From positions 5,327,053 to 5,391,052 of the forward strand of contig NZ_KN676113.1 in NCBI RefSeq assembly GCF_000802185.1: a stretch of DNA of 64,000 nucleotides. Reading direction: 5' to 3'. The DNA is from Belnapia sp. F-4-1 (lineage in GTDB: Bacteria; Pseudomonadota; Alphaproteobacteria; Acetobacterales; Acetobacteraceae). Below, in pieces: positions 30,152 to 39,375 of this stretch. The number at the start of each line of letters is the position of its first letter. Within the stretch, counting starts at the first letter, position 1. The notes under the pieces are model-generated. The model was not told where the DNA came from and did no database searches. It saw nothing but the letters and a program-made list of their open reading frames with translations. The position numbers and the translations under genes are program-made.

Positions 30152-33093
30152 CAGTCGCTTCCCGCCGCGACCTGCGTCCGCCCGGCCCGCGCCGACGACG
30201 CGAGCGCCTGCGAGGTGGCGCGGCGGCCGCGTACCGACTGGTGGGCAAGGGCGACCAGCATCAGGAGCGTCGCGCCCACCACCAGCGCGAAGACGCCGAT
30301 GTCGAACAGGAACGCGCTCGCCACTGGCACCTTCCCAATGAACGGAAGCTCCAGGTAGTCGAAATAGGAGGTGAGGAAAGGGCGGCCGAAGCCGGGGGCG
30401 GCCAGGCCGGTACCAGCCGCAAGCAGCAGGCCCGTGCCTATCCAGATGCGGGGCCTGAGCCAAGCCAGCCGGTCCTCGGTCCAGGCCGTACCGCCGACCA
30501 TGTATTGGAGGATCACGGCGATAGCAACGACCATGCCGGCGGAGAAGCCGCCCCCGGGAAGGTCGTGGCCGCGCAGCAGCAGGAAGGCGGCGACCAGCGC
30601 CATAACGGGGAAGATCAGCCGGGTGAGGGTGAAGGGTACGAGCAGCCAGTCCGCGACCGGCCGCGCCGTCGTCGGCCCTACTGGATCCGCGGAAAGCTGG
30701 TCCCGCTGCTGGACGGGGGGTTCCAGGCTGTCCGGCGCGGGACGGAAGCGGCGCAGCAGGGCGTAGGTGGCCAGGGCGACGGCGGCCACCACGAAGATCT
30801 CGCCAAGCGTGTCGAAGCTGCGGAAATCCACGAGCGTGACATTGACCACGTTGGTGCCGCCGCCTTCCGTATAGGCACGGGCGAGGAAATCCTGCGCCAG
30901 AAGCTCGGGCGGCGTGCGCGTCATGACGGCGTAGGAGAGTGCCGCCATTCCCCCGCCCGCGCCCACTGCGAGGGCGAGGTCGCGCGTGCGCCGTGCGTGC
31001 GTCAGCACCTCCGGTCCGCCGTCTCCGGGGATCTGGATGCGCTTGGGCAGCCAGCGCAGGCCGAGCAGCAGCAGGACGGTGGTCACGACCTCGACCGTGA
31101 GCTGTGTCAACGCGAGGTCGGGGGCCGAGAACCAAACGAAGGTGATGCAGACCGCAAGCCCGACTCCACCCGCCAGGATCAGCGCCGCCAGGCGGTGGAA
31201 TTTCGCAAGCGTCGCAGCCCCGAGCGCACAGGCGCCGCCCACCACCCAGACCAGGGCCAGTACGGGATCGACGGCGGAGGGCGGCAGGTTGCCCGGCCCC
31301 AAGCCGCGCACCCACACCGCCAGGCCGCCCGCCAGGAGGGCGACGACGACGATCAGCCGGAGCTGTGGCTGCAGCCGGCGCGTGCTGGCAATTCCTTCCA
31401 GCCGCCGTGCAAGGCGCCAGGAAAGGAAGACCATCGCGCGCTCGAAGATCCGTTTCCCCTCGAAGCGACGCAGCAGTGGCTCGCCCTCGATCCCGCTCCG
31501 AAACCGCCTCTGCAGCAGCAGATAGAGCGCCACGCCCCCGCCCAGCGCGACCATGCTCATCAACAGCGGCAGGTTCAGGCCATGCCACACCGACAGGCTG
31601 TAATAGGGCACGTCGTCGCCCAGCACGGAACGCATGGCGAGGTCGAGAAAAGGGCCCACCGTTGCGGCCGGGAGCACGCCGACGCCGATGCAGGTCAGAA
31701 CCAGGATCTCGACGGGGAAGCGCATCCAGGTGTCCGGCTCGTGCGGTGTGTTCGGCAGACCCACGGGGTCGGGACCGAAGAAGGCGCCGTGGATGAAGCG
31801 GAGCGAGTAGGCGACGCTGAAAGCGCTGCCCAGCATCGCCGCGAAGGGCAGCATGTTGAGCAGCCCAAGTGGGGCCTCGGCCGACAGCGCCTCGGCGAAG
31901 AACATCTCCTTGGAGATGAAGCCGTTCAGCAGCGGCACGCCCGCCATCGCCGCAGCCGCGACCAGGGCCAGCCGGCCTGTGAAAGGCATCGACCGGTTTA
32001 GCCCCGACAGGCGCCTGATGTCGCGCGTGCCGGTCTCGTGGTCGATGATGCCGGCCGCCATGAACAGCGATGCCTTGAAGGCCGCGTGGTTCAGGATGTG
32101 GAACACCGCCGCGACGAGGGCCAGCTCGCTGTCCAGCCCGAGCAGCAGCGTGATCAGCCCGAGATGGCTGATGGTGGAGTAGGCCAGCAAACCCTTCAGG
32201 TCGTTCTGGAAGATGGCGACATAGGCGCCTAGCAGCATCGTCACCAGCCCGGCCGTGCCGACGATCAGGAACCAGGCTTCGGTGCCGGCCATCACCGGCC
32301 AGAGCCGTGCCAGCAGGAAGACGCCTGCCTTCACCAGGGTTGCCGAGTGGAGATAGGCCGAGACCGGCGTCGGCGCGGCCATGGCGTTCGGGAGCCAGAA
32401 ATGGAAGGGGAACTGGGCGCTCTTGGTGAGCGCGCCGAGCAGGATCAGCACCAGCGCCGGCAGGTAGAGCGGGTGCTGCCTGATGCGGTCGCCTGCGGCC
32501 AGCACCGCGTCCAGCTCGTAGCTGCCGACGATGTGGCCGAGCACCAGTACGCCCGCGAACAGCGCGAGACCACCCGTGGCAGTGACGGTCAGCGCCATGC
32601 GGGCGCCGTCACGCGCCGCCGTCGTGTGGTGCCAGTAGCCGATCAGCATGAAGGAGAAGAGGCTCGTCAGCTCCCAGAAAAAGGCGAGCTGCACGAGGTT
32701 GCCCGAGATCACCACCCCTGTCATCGCGCCCATGAACGCCAACAGGAAGGCGAAGAAGCGCGGCACCGGGTCGTCCTCGGCCATGTAGTAGCGTGCGTAC
32801 AGCACGACGAGCGCGCCGATGCCCGTCACCAGCCCGGCGAAGAGCCAGGCGAAGCCATCCATGCGCAGCGTGAAGTTCAGCCCAAGCGACGGCATCCAGG
32901 CGAATTCCGCCCGTAGCACCCCACCCGCCGAAACGGTCGGATACGCGGCCCAGACCAGTAGCAGGGCGGCCAATGCGACCACGCCGGCCAGTGCCGCCGC
33001 CGCGTTCCGGGCATGCGTCGGCAACAGGCCAGCGGCGACGGCGCCGGCGAAGGGCAAGGAAAGGAGGATGAGAAGCAACGCGGCCTCAGGCAT
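30151..33093 (-). CDS. mrpA: Mrp antiporter fused subunit A-B (PhaAB type)
   Basis: 980 residues with about 24 membrane helices. Residues 1 to about 500 are the NuoL-like antiporter module (FFWELTSLFSFMLIGYWHHT with the essential Glu; TKSAQFPFHFWLPNAMAAPT). This is followed by an MrpA C-terminal region (FSAPDLALTQLTVEVVTTVL) and finally an MrpB domain (RGHDLPGGGFSAGMVVAIAV). The A-B fusion marks the six-gene group 2 operon type found in Sinorhizobium (pha). The complex exchanges Na+ or K+ for H+ across the inner membrane and supports pH and salt homeostasis. The gene lies 56 nt after a PTS EIIA-like gene. Confidence 0.95.
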   Translation of the reverse strand: MPEAALLLILLSLPFAGAVAAGLLPTHARNAAAALAGVVALAALLLVWAAYPTVSAGGVLRAEFAWMPSLGLNFTLRMDGFAWLFAGLVTGIGALVVLYARYYMAEDDPVPRFFAFLLAFMGAMTGVVISGNLVQLAFFWELTSLFSFMLIGYWHHTTAARDGARMALTVTATGGLALFAGVLVLGHIVGSYELDAVLAAGDRIRQHPLYLPALVLILLGALTKSAQFPFHFWLPNAMAAPTPVSAYLHSATLVKAGVFLLARLWPVMAGTEAWFLIVGTAGLVTMLLGAYVAIFQNDLKGLLAYSTISHLGLITLLLGLDSELALVAAVFHILNHAAFKASLFMAAGIIDHETGTRDIRRLSGLNRSMPFTGRLALVAAAAMAGVPLLNGFISKEMFFAEALSAEAPLGLLNMLPFAAMLGSAFSVAYSLRFIHGAFFGPDPVGLPNTPHEPDTWMRFPVEILVLTCIGVGVLPAATVGPFLDLAMRSVLGDDVPYYSLSVWHGLNLPLLMSMVALGGGVALYLLLQRRFRSGIEGEPLLRRFEGKRIFERAMVFLSWRLARRLEGIASTRRLQPQLRLIVVVALLAGGLAVWVRGLGPGNLPPSAVDPVLALVWVVGGACALGAATLAKFHRLAALILAGGVGLAVCITFVWFSAPDLALTQLTVEVVTTVLLLLGLRWLPKRIQIPGDGGPEVLTHARRTRDLALAVGAGGGMAALSYAVMTRTPPELLAQDFLARAYTEGGGTNVVNVTLVDFRSFDTLGEIFVVAAVALATYALLRRFRPAPDSLEPPVQQRDQLSADPVGPTTARPVADWLLVPFTLTRLIFPVMALVAAFLLLRGHDLPGGGFSAGMVVAIAVILQYMVGGTAWTEDRLAWLRPRIWIGTGLLLAAGTGLAAPGFGRPFLTSYFDYLELPFIGKVPVASAFLFDIGVFALVVGATLLMLVALAHQSVRGRRATSQALASSARAGRTQVAAGSD

Positions 33094-33149
33094 CGCGGCG
33101 GCCTAGCGCCCGTTCTGGGAAGCAGGCGCGGCGCCGACGCTTCGCGGCA

Positions 33150-33614
33150 TCACGTCGCCGCTTCCGGGGATGGGCGGGCGAGAAGCGCCACTACCTCATC
33201 CGCCCCCCTCGCCGAGCGTAGCCGCCGAAGCACCTGCGGCTCCCGAAGCGACCCGCAGATTTCCGACAGAGTGGGAAGGAACCCCTCGGGCGAGGCCTCG
33301 GGCCAGACGACAAGGATGACGAGGTCCACCGGCTCCTCGTCCCGTGCCTCGAAGTCCACGGGTCGGCGCAGCCGCGCGACAAGCACGACCGGCAGAAGGT
33401 CCCCCTCGATCCGCGCATGCGGCAGGGCGATGCCCCGGCCGAGCGCCGTCGAACCCAGCCGCTCCCGCGCCTGCAGCGCCTCCGAAATTTCGCCTTCCGG
33501 CCGCCCCAGGCGGTTGGCTGCCTCGGTGGCCAGGAACTGCAAAACGGTCCGCTTGTTCGGCGCGTCGAGGTCGAGGATGACGTCCGTCGCGGAGAGATGG
33601 TCCGTGATGCTCAT
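33150..33614 (-). CDS. PTS EIIA type-2 domain protein (PtsN-like) heading the mrp operon
   Basis: 154 residues. The EIIA (fructose/nitrogen) fold is shown by LQARERLGSTALGRGIALPH with phosphorylatable His66, and LVARLRRPVDFEARDEEPVD. EIIA-Ntr proteins do not move sugar; in proteobacteria they bind and regulate potassium transporters and kinases according to their phosphorylation state. No permease domains or other PTS genes are adjacent. It sits 56 nt upstream of mrpA in the same direction, so co-expression with the cation/proton antiporter is likely, and a regulatory link to ion homeostasis is inferred. Confidence 0.85.
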   Translation of the reverse strand: MSITDHLSATDVILDLDAPNKRTVLQFLATEAANRLGRPEGEISEALQARERLGSTALGRGIALPHARIEGDLLPVVLVARLRRPVDFEARDEEPVDLVILVVWPEASPEGFLPTLSEICGSLREPQVLRRLRSARGADEVVALLARPSPEAAT

Positions 33615-33949
33615 CGCTGTTCCCTGTTGGAGCTGAAGCGCTCACGGTTCGCGCGTGCGGATCAGGCAGTCAGACAGGGACGCGCCAGTGAAGCTTCCTG
33701 CCCTTAATACTGGGAGTGCCACATGTGTCCCGCATGAATGAGAAGGTGCCGCTACCAGTTAAGTTACCGCCAGGCAACCCACCGGACGCAACCTCGTAAC
33801 CGACCTGGAGGACCCGTGATGCCGGCCCGCCCTGAGGCGAGGACAGCCTGCTCATGCCCCAGGCGCCGGCGGATGCCGCACTGGTCCCGACCCGGGCTCC
33901 GTCCGGAGATGATGCGGGCAGACCTCGACAGCGCATCCGGTGCAGCCGA
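33615..33949. other. Non-coding gap upstream of the EIIA-mrp operon
   Basis: No supported gene. It must carry the EIIA-mrp promoter, but no convincing -35/-10 pair was seen. TGGCAC occurs on the minus strand near 33720 but lacks the GC of a sigma54 -12 box. A plus-strand ATG at 33822 behind GGAGG opens a frame that runs antisense into the next gene and is not supported. Confidence 0.5.
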
Positions 33950-33982
33950 AAGAAACGCGCCCCGAGCGACACCTCAGGGCGC
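33950..33982 (-). terminator. Intrinsic terminator after the LLM monooxygenase gene
   Basis: In the minus-strand sense, GCGCCCTGAG, loop GTGTCG, CTCGGGGCGC (arms 33973-33982 and 33957-33966, one G-T pair), then GTTTCTTTC. It starts a few bases after the stop codon at 33989. Confidence 0.75.
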
Positions 33983-33988
33983 CCAGGG

Positions 33989-35185
33989 CTACAAATCGAC
34001 CTTGCCGGTGTGGAGGCGCAGCCGGATATGGTCCGGCACCTCCTGCCCGGCATCGGTGAAGGCCTTGCGCAGCGCATTCATGCTTGGGCCGAAGATGCCG
34101 CTGCGGTTCTCGCTGCACCATTCGCGCGATTGCATCGGCATCGCCAGGCTGCCCTGGAAGCGGGGCATGACCCATCGGGCAAAGAGCTCGTAGCTCCGCA
34201 GCGTGTCCTCGCGGTTGGCCCATTCATGGGCGCGGAAGAGCACGGCGCCAGCGCCGCCCTCGGTGTATTCGAGCAGCCGCTCGATGCCCTTCGCCACCGT
34301 CTCCGGGCTGCCGACCAGGGTGGTGCCGGCCTTCAGCCCGTCGCCGAGCGGGTTCTCGCTGCGCATCGGCGGGCGGCCGAGGGTCTCGCTGAAATAGCTG
34401 AGCGTCTCCATGCGCTCGCCGCGGGCGACGTCGTGGAAGGCGCGCTCGTCCTCCTCGGCGCAGTGCATGTTGACGACCAGGCGCCAGCCGTCGCGCGGCA
34501 TGGTCTTGCCGTGCTTCGCCGCCTCCGCCTCGCCCTGGCGCCAGTGCTCGGCGAGCTTGGCGTTGCCGCCCGGCAGGCCGGCGCCGAGGGAGAGCAGGCC
34601 GACGCCATGCTTGCCGGCGGTCAGCACGCCGGAGGGGGTGGTGGCGCTGGCCACCGCAATGGGGAAGTGGGGATAGGTATAGGGGGCGAGGTGGAGCCGG
34701 GCCTGGTTCAGCTCGAACCAGTCGGTCTTCATCGTCACCGGCTCCTCGCAGGCCAGCAGCTTCATGATGGCGCCGAGGCTCTCATCCATCATGCGGCGCT
34801 GATCCTCGGCCTTGATGCCCATCATATAGGCGTCGGAGACCAGGGCGCCGGGGCCGCAGCCGAGCATGGCGCGGCCGCGCGTCATGTGGTCGAGCTGGAC
34901 GAAGCGCTGCGCGACCAGGAAGGGGTGGTGGTAGGGCAGCGAGGTGACGCCGGAGCCGAGCCTGATGTGCTTGGTGCGCTCGGCCGCCGCGCCGATGAAG
35001 ATCTCGGGCGAGGCGATGATCTCCCAGCCGGCGGAATGATGCTCGCCGATCCAAGCCTCGTCATAGCCAAGGGTGTCGAGCCATTGGATCAGCTCCAGGT
35101 CGCGGCCGAGGGCGAGGGTCGGGTTGTCGCCGACGCGGTGGAATGGCGCGAGGAAGATGCCGAAGCGCAAGCCGCGATGGGCCAT
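33989..35185 (-). CDS. LLM-class flavin-dependent oxidoreductase (bacterial luciferase-like)
   Basis: 398 residues; ATG 35185 has AAAGG upstream, while the longer frame to 35245 lacks support. The luciferase-like TIM barrel is evident: RFGIFLAPFHRVGDNPTLAL, LDTLGYDEAWIGEHHSAGWE, KHIRLGSGVTSLPYHHPFLV and GRAMLGCGPGALVSDAYMMG. This subgroup resembles LuxA/limonene monooxygenase-type FMN-dependent monooxygenases that need a separate flavin reductase, not seen here. It lies 68 nt downstream of the YncE-like gene on the same strand and ends in an intrinsic terminator. Confidence 0.9.
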   Translation of the reverse strand: MAHRGLRFGIFLAPFHRVGDNPTLALGRDLELIQWLDTLGYDEAWIGEHHSAGWEIIASPEIFIGAAAERTKHIRLGSGVTSLPYHHPFLVAQRFVQLDHMTRGRAMLGCGPGALVSDAYMMGIKAEDQRRMMDESLGAIMKLLACEEPVTMKTDWFELNQARLHLAPYTYPHFPIAVASATTPSGVLTAGKHGVGLLSLGAGLPGGNAKLAEHWRQGEAEAAKHGKTMPRDGWRLVVNMHCAEEDERAFHDVARGERMETLSYFSETLGRPPMRSENPLGDGLKAGTTLVGSPETVAKGIERLLEYTEGGAGAVLFRAHEWANREDTLRSYELFARWVMPRFQGSLAMPMQSREWCSENRSGIFGPSMNALRKAFTDAGQEVPDHIRLRLHTGKVDL

Positions 35186-35253
35186 GAGGGTGCCTTTCTT
35201 GCCGGACGTCGGGACAAGGCTAGGAATGGGCGGCAGCCCGGTCAACCGAGCCG

Positions 35254-36411
35254 TTATCTCGGGCGGTCGGCCACGCGCAGCGCCACGGAGCCGCCGCCCA
35301 GGCGGAGGCGCGGGCCGGCCTCGCTCAGCCTGCCGTCCTCGCCAACGCGGAAGACGGAGATGTCCCGCTCCACCATGTTGCCGACGAAAAGCATCCGCCC
35401 ATCCGGCGAGAAGGCGGCGCCCTGGGCCCAGGTGCCAACCTGCGCCTCCGAGACCACGGAAAGGCGGCCGTTGTCGATGCGGAGGAGCTTCACGAGGCCC
35501 GGCCCCCCGAAAGGCGAGCCGGGGGGCTTGTTGGAGCCGTTCATTACCGTGACCGCGACGAGGCGCGGATCCGGCCCGGTCTGGATGCCTTCCGGCGTCT
35601 GGCCCACGCTCACCGTATCGACGATGCGATAGGGCTCGCGGGTCAGGTCGATGAGGCTGACGGTGTCGGCATCACCGCTGCCGCGACCGATATTGGCAAC
35701 GGTGGCGTAGCGGCCGTCGGAGGTGACCGCGAGGCCATAGGGGCGGACGCCGGTGGTGATGTCGCGGTCGAGCTTCACCACCCGCTCGCCCTCGATCTGC
35801 AGGACGTTGACCTGATGGTCGCCGTTGCGGGTGACGAGGGCGCGGCGGCCGTCCGGGGTGAAGGCGACATGCGAGACCTCGGAGGAGACCGGGCCGATAT
35901 CCACCTTGCCGATGGCGGTCACATGGCCATGGGCGATGCGGAAGACGCCGACCGTGCCCTCAGCGCGGTTGGCGACGAGGGCGAGGGTGCCGGCGCGGTT
36001 GATGGAGACGCCCGCAGGCGCCGCGCCGGTCGGCAGCGTCGCCACGAGGCGGGGCGGCGAGGCGGTGAGGTCCACCACGGCCATGGTGTTGCCGGCGATG
36101 AGGCGTGCCGGGTCGGCCGGGTCGCGCTGCTGGTTGTTGGTGACGAGGGCCAGGCGCTCGTCGGACGTGATGGCGACGGAGACGGGCGGGCCGACGACGC
36201 TGGCGGGGACGGCGATCTCAGCGCGGATGCGCGGTGCGCCGGAGGCAAGGTCGATGACCGTCAGGGTGTCGGGCGGGGCCTCGCGGAGGGTGCGGGCGAC
36301 GCCGTTGTGCAGGACCATCTTGTTGTCGTTCGCCGAGAGCAGGAGTTGCGCCGAAGCCTGCCCGGCGCCCACGCTTGCAGCGACGATGCCGGCTAACAGC
36401 CAATGGCGCAT
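35254..36411 (-). CDS. YncE-like periplasmic beta-propeller protein
   Basis: 385 residues; ATG 36411 follows GGAGGAAGG. The signal peptide MRHWLLAGIVAASVGAGQAS ends near AQA (about residue 22). The rest is repeated propeller blades of the lactonase/YncE/cytochrome d1-like type (MAVVDLTASPPRLVATLPTG; GPVSSEVSHVAFTPDGRRAL; GVRPYGLAVTSDGRYATVAN; GAAFSPDGRMLFVGN). No haem-binding CxxCH or enzyme signature is seen, so the function is unknown; DNA- or ligand-binding scaffold roles are known in relatives. It diverges from the FkbM gene. Confidence 0.85.
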   Translation of the reverse strand: MRHWLLAGIVAASVGAGQASAQLLLSANDNKMVLHNGVARTLREAPPDTLTVIDLASGAPRIRAEIAVPASVVGPPVSVAITSDERLALVTNNQQRDPADPARLIAGNTMAVVDLTASPPRLVATLPTGAAPAGVSINRAGTLALVANRAEGTVGVFRIAHGHVTAIGKVDIGPVSSEVSHVAFTPDGRRALVTRNGDHQVNVLQIEGERVVKLDRDITTGVRPYGLAVTSDGRYATVANIGRGSGDADTVSLIDLTREPYRIVDTVSVGQTPEGIQTGPDPRLVAVTVMNGSNKPPGSPFGGPGLVKLLRIDNGRLSVVSEAQVGTWAQGAAFSPDGRMLFVGNMVERDISVFRVGEDGRLSEAGPRLRLGGGSVALRVADRPR

Positions 36412-36535
36412 GTATCCTTCCTCCCGCGGGTCCTGGCCCGGCAGGGAGTGTCCGCCGCGGCCAGGCGGCAGGCAAGGCTTGTGCGGCGGCGGGCGGGGAT
36501 GGGAGATTGCGGCGTTCCCTGAGGTTCGATCTGGC

Positions 36536-37393
36536 ATGGCATTGAGTTTGCAGACGGTGCTGCGCCGATTTCGGGTAAGGAACGTGCCCCTGCCCCCTCC
36601 CCCGGTCCGGCCCGCGCAGCCCTACTGCTATCTTGGCGGAAACCGGGCGCTGGCGCTGACGCATCGCGGGCAGATGATCTACCTCGATACGCGCGACCTC
36701 GGCCTCACGCCGCATATCGCCGTCCATGGCACCTGGGAGATGGATGTGGAGGCGGTGCTAGGCCGGCTGCTGCGCCGCGGGGACCGGGTAGCGGAGGTCG
36801 GGGCCAATATGGGCTACCACACCCTGACCATGGCGGAGGCGGTAGGACCGGAGGGGCTGGTTCACAGCTTCGAGGCCAATCCGGCGGTGCTGCCGCTGCT
36901 GCGGGCGACGATCGCGGTGAACGGCTTCGGGGACCGGGTGACGCTGCATCCGGTGGCGGCGCTGGACGTGCCGGGGGAGGTCAGCTTCAGCAGCGACCCG
37001 GACCATATCGGCAGCGGGCATCTCGCCTTCGAGGGCGAGGCACCGAATTACTCCCAGCGCGTGACCGTGCCGGCGGTGACGCTGGACGCGGCGCTGGACG
37101 ACCTGCCCTCGCTCGACCTGCTGCGGATGGATGCGGAAGGCTCGGAGCCGCAGGTCCTGCGCGGAGCGGCAGGGCTGATGGCACGCTCGCCGGGGCTGCG
37201 GGTCGTCACCGAATGGTCCGCACCCATGATGGCGGTGCGAAGCGACCTGCCCGCGCTGATCGGCTGGCTCGGGGGCGAACTGGGCTTCCGCTTCTGGCGG
37301 GTGGCGCGGGGTGGGGCGCTGGAGGCGGTGGCGGCGCAGGCGCTGCCCGACCTCCCGCATGGGGAGCTGGTAATGACCCGGGAGGCGCCATGA
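36536..37393 (+). CDS. FkbM-family SAM-dependent methyltransferase
   Basis: 285 residues from ATG 36536; the upstream in-frame extension is antisense to the neighbouring gene and is rejected. The SAM-binding segment is RVAEVGANMGYHTLTMAEAV, followed by VHSFEANPAVLPLLRATIAV and DLLRMDAEGSEPQVLRGAAG, the FkbM signature order. FkbM enzymes O-methylate sugars or polyketides and often act on surface glycans. No partner genes are adjacent. Its stop lies in the terminator shared with the convergent rplQ operon. Confidence 0.9.
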   Translation: MALSLQTVLRRFRVRNVPLPPPPVRPAQPYCYLGGNRALALTHRGQMIYLDTRDLGLTPHIAVHGTWEMDVEAVLGRLLRRGDRVAEVGANMGYHTLTMAEAVGPEGLVHSFEANPAVLPLLRATIAVNGFGDRVTLHPVAALDVPGEVSFSSDPDHIGSGHLAFEGEAPNYSQRVTVPAVTLDAALDDLPSLDLLRMDAEGSEPQVLRGAAGLMARSPGLRVVTEWSAPMMAVRSDLPALIGWLGGELGFRFWRVARGGALEAVAAQALPDLPHGELVMTREAP

Positions 37394-37423
37394 AAAAGGG
37401 CGGCAGGTTGCCCCGCCGCCCTT
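37393..37423 (-). terminator. Intrinsic terminator of the alpha operon after rplQ
   Basis: In the minus-strand sense, AAGGGCGGC (37423-37415), 10-nt loop, GCCGCCCTT (37404-37396), then TTTTT to 37393. It has a perfect 9-bp stem. On the plus strand the same hairpin follows the FkbM stop but lacks a T-run. Confidence 0.9.
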
Positions 37424-37430
37424 CCGTCTC

Positions 37431-37859
37431 TCAGCCCGCCTCGGCCTGATCGGCCTCGGGGCGCTCCGGCTTGGGGCCGCTATCCTGGCCCTTGGCCGTC
37501 GGATCGCGGTCGACCAGCTCGATCACCGCCATGCTGGCGGCGTCGCCGTAGCGGATGCCGGCCTTCAGCACGCGGGTGTAGCCGCCGTTGCGAGCCTTGT
37601 AGCGCTCCGCGATGGTGGTGAAGAGCTTGTCCACCACCTTCTGGTCCATGATCTGCGCATAAGCCTGGCGGCGCGCATGCAGGCCGCCGCGCTTCCCGAG
37701 GGTGATGATGCGCTCCACATAGGGGCGCAGCTCCTTCGCCTTGGGCAGCGTGGTGGTGATCTGCTCGTGCTTCAGCAGGCTCGTCGCCATGTTGCGAAAC
37801 ATGGCAAGACGATGGGTGGAGGTGACGCCGAGCTTCCGGCCGGCAATCCCGTGTCGCAT
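37431..37859 (-). CDS. rplQ: 50S ribosomal protein L17
   Basis: 142 residues. Starts [20 protein letters not shown], the conserved L17 opening, then [20 protein letters not shown] and the end-of-core [21 protein letters not shown]17 binds 23S rRNA at the exit side of the large subunit. About 20 extra C-terminal residues are acidic and Pro-rich, typical of alphaproteobacterial forms. It is the last gene of the rpsM-rpsK-rpoA-rplQ unit, 26 nt after rpoA, and is followed by a perfect intrinsic terminator. Confidence 0.98.
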   Translation of the reverse strand: MRHGIAGRKLGVTSTHRLAMFRNMATSLLKHEQITTTLPKAKELRPYVERIITLGKRGGLHARRQAYAQIMDQKVVDKLFTTIAERYKARNGGYTRVLKAGIRYGDAASMAVIELVDRDPTAKGQDSGPKPERPEADQAEAG

Positions 37860-37885
37860 GGTATGGGCTTCCTACTCCGCCGGAC

Positions 37886-38902
37886 TCAGAACGGCTCTTC
37901 GAGTTTCTTCGCCAGCTCTTCGATGTTCTCGGGCGGCCAGCCGGTGACGGTGAGGCCGAGCCCGAGGCCCATCGAGGCCAGGACTTCCTTGATCTCGTTC
38001 AGCGACTTGCGGCCGAAATTCGGCGTGCGGAGCATTTCCTGCTCGGTCTTCTGCACGAGGTCGCCGATATAGACGATGTTGTCGTTCTTCAGGCAGTTCG
38101 CCGAGCGGACGGAAAGCTCCAGCTCGTCCACCTTGCGGAGCAGGTTGCGGTTGAAGGGCAGGTCGTCCCGCTCCTCCTCCACCTTGCGCTCGCGCGGCTC
38201 GTCGAAGTTGATGAAGAGCTGCAGCTGGTCCTGCAGGATTCGGGCGGCGAGCGCCACGGCGTCCTCAGGGGCGACGGTGCCGTCGGTTTCGAGGTTCATC
38301 ACCAGCTTGTCGTAGTCGGTCACCTGGCCGACGCGGGTCGGCTCGACGCGATAGGCGACGCGGCGGACGGGCGAGTAGATGGCGTCCACGGGGATGAGGC
38401 CGATCGGCGCATCTTCCGGGCGGTTCATCGCCGCCGGGACATAGCCCTTGCCGGTGCCGACCGTCAGCTCCATCGACAGGCGGGCGCCGTCGTCGAGGGT
38501 GCAGATGACGAGATCGGGATTGGCGATCTCGATATCGCCCGTGGTCTGGATCTGGCCGGCAGTCACCTCGCCCGGGCCGGTCGCAGTGAGCTGGAGGCGC
38601 TTCGGCCCCTCGCCCTGCATCCGGATGGCAAGCTGCTTCACGTTCAGCACGATATCCGTGACATCCTCGCGGACGCCCTGAATGCTGCTGAACTCATGCA
38701 GGACGCCGTCGATGCGGATCGCCGTGACCGCAGCCCCCTGGAGGGAGGACAGCAGCACGCGGCGGATCGCATTGCCGAGCGTCATGCCGAAGCCACGCTC
38801 CAGCGGCTCGGCGACGATGGTCGCGCTACGCTCCGGGTCGGCGCCGACCTCGACGCCCAGCTTCTCGGGCCGGATGAGCGACCGCCAGTTCCTCTCGATC
38901 AC
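37886..38902 (-). CDS. rpoA: RNA polymerase alpha subunit
   Basis: 338 residues from a GTG start at 38902 with AGGAG upstream. The N-terminal assembly domain ([36 protein letters not shown]) spans about 1-235. The C-terminal DNA- and activator-binding domain ([40 protein letters not shown]) follows a short linker. The protein dimerises and nucleates beta and beta-prime assembly. The placement after rpsK and before rplQ is the standard alpha operon. rpsD, usually in this operon in enterics, is absent, as in other alphaproteobacteria. Confidence 0.99.
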   Translation of the reverse strand: MIERNWRSLIRPEKLGVEVGADPERSATIVAEPLERGFGMTLGNAIRRVLLSSLQGAAVTAIRIDGVLHEFSSIQGVREDVTDIVLNVKQLAIRMQGEGPKRLQLTATGPGEVTAGQIQTTGDIEIANPDLVICTLDDGARLSMELTVGTGKGYVPAAMNRPEDAPIGLIPVDAIYSPVRRVAYRVEPTRVGQVTDYDKLVMNLETDGTVAPEDAVALAARILQDQLQLFINFDEPRERKVEEERDDLPFNRNLLRKVDELELSVRSANCLKNDNIVYIGDLVQKTEQEMLRTPNFGRKSLNEIKEVLASMGLGLGLTVTGWPPENIEELAKKLEEPF

Positions 38903-38972
38903 GAACAGTCTCCTAAGCCAGCCTCAGCAAGAACAGGCAGCCGCGCCCTGGACGCGGCCACCGCGACGCGTC

Positions 38973-39374
38973 TCAGACGCGGCGGCGCTTGCGCGGGCGG
39001 CAACCATTATGCGGGATGGGCGTCACGTCCCGGATGGCGGTGACGTAGAAGCCGACCGCCTGCAGGGCGCGAAGCGCCGACTCGCGGCCCGAACCGGGAC
39101 CGCTCACCATGATCTCCAGCTGCTCCATCCCGTGCTCGCGGGCCTTGCGGCCGGCATCCTCGGCAGCGACCTGCGCCGCGTACGGGGTGGACTTCCGGCT
39201 GCCCTTGAAACCCTGGCTGCCGGAAGAGGACCATGCGATCGCGTTGCCCTGGGCATCCGTGATCGTCACGATGGTGTTGTTGAAGCTGGCGAGCACATGG
39301 GCCACGCCGGAAGAGATGTTCTTCCGTTCCTTCTTGCGCGGCGTGCGGGCGCCGCCACGGGGTTCGCGGGCCAT
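38973..39374 (-). CDS. rpsK: 30S ribosomal protein S11
   Basis: 133 residues. Conserved segments [40 protein letters not shown] and [19 protein letters not shown] identify S11, which lines the platform near the mRNA exit. It starts 1 nt after the rpsM stop, and 70 nt separate its stop from rpoA, the widest gap in this short operon. Confidence 0.98.
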   Translation of the reverse strand: MAREPRGGARTPRKKERKNISSGVAHVLASFNNTIVTITDAQGNAIAWSSSGSQGFKGSRKSTPYAAQVAAEDAGRKAREHGMEQLEIMVSGPGSGRESALRALQAVGFYVTAIRDVTPIPHNGCRPRKRRRV

Positions 39375-39375
39375 A

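Noticed and set aside
33695-33725. Minus-strand TGGCAC as a sigma54 -24 box for the EIIA-mrp operon
   Set aside because: The required GC at the -12 position is missing (GTATT follows the 5-nt spacer).
33852-33930. Minus-strand CTGCAVEVCPHH, ferredoxin-like at first sight
   Set aside because: Spacing is CxxCxxxxCP rather than CxxCxxxCP, there is no second cluster, and it lies in an unsupported frame in a gap.
33822-34193. Plus-strand frame with GGAGG-ATG start in the gap after the LLM gene
   Set aside because: Most of it is antisense to the LLM monooxygenase gene and it crosses that gene's terminator; no domain is visible.
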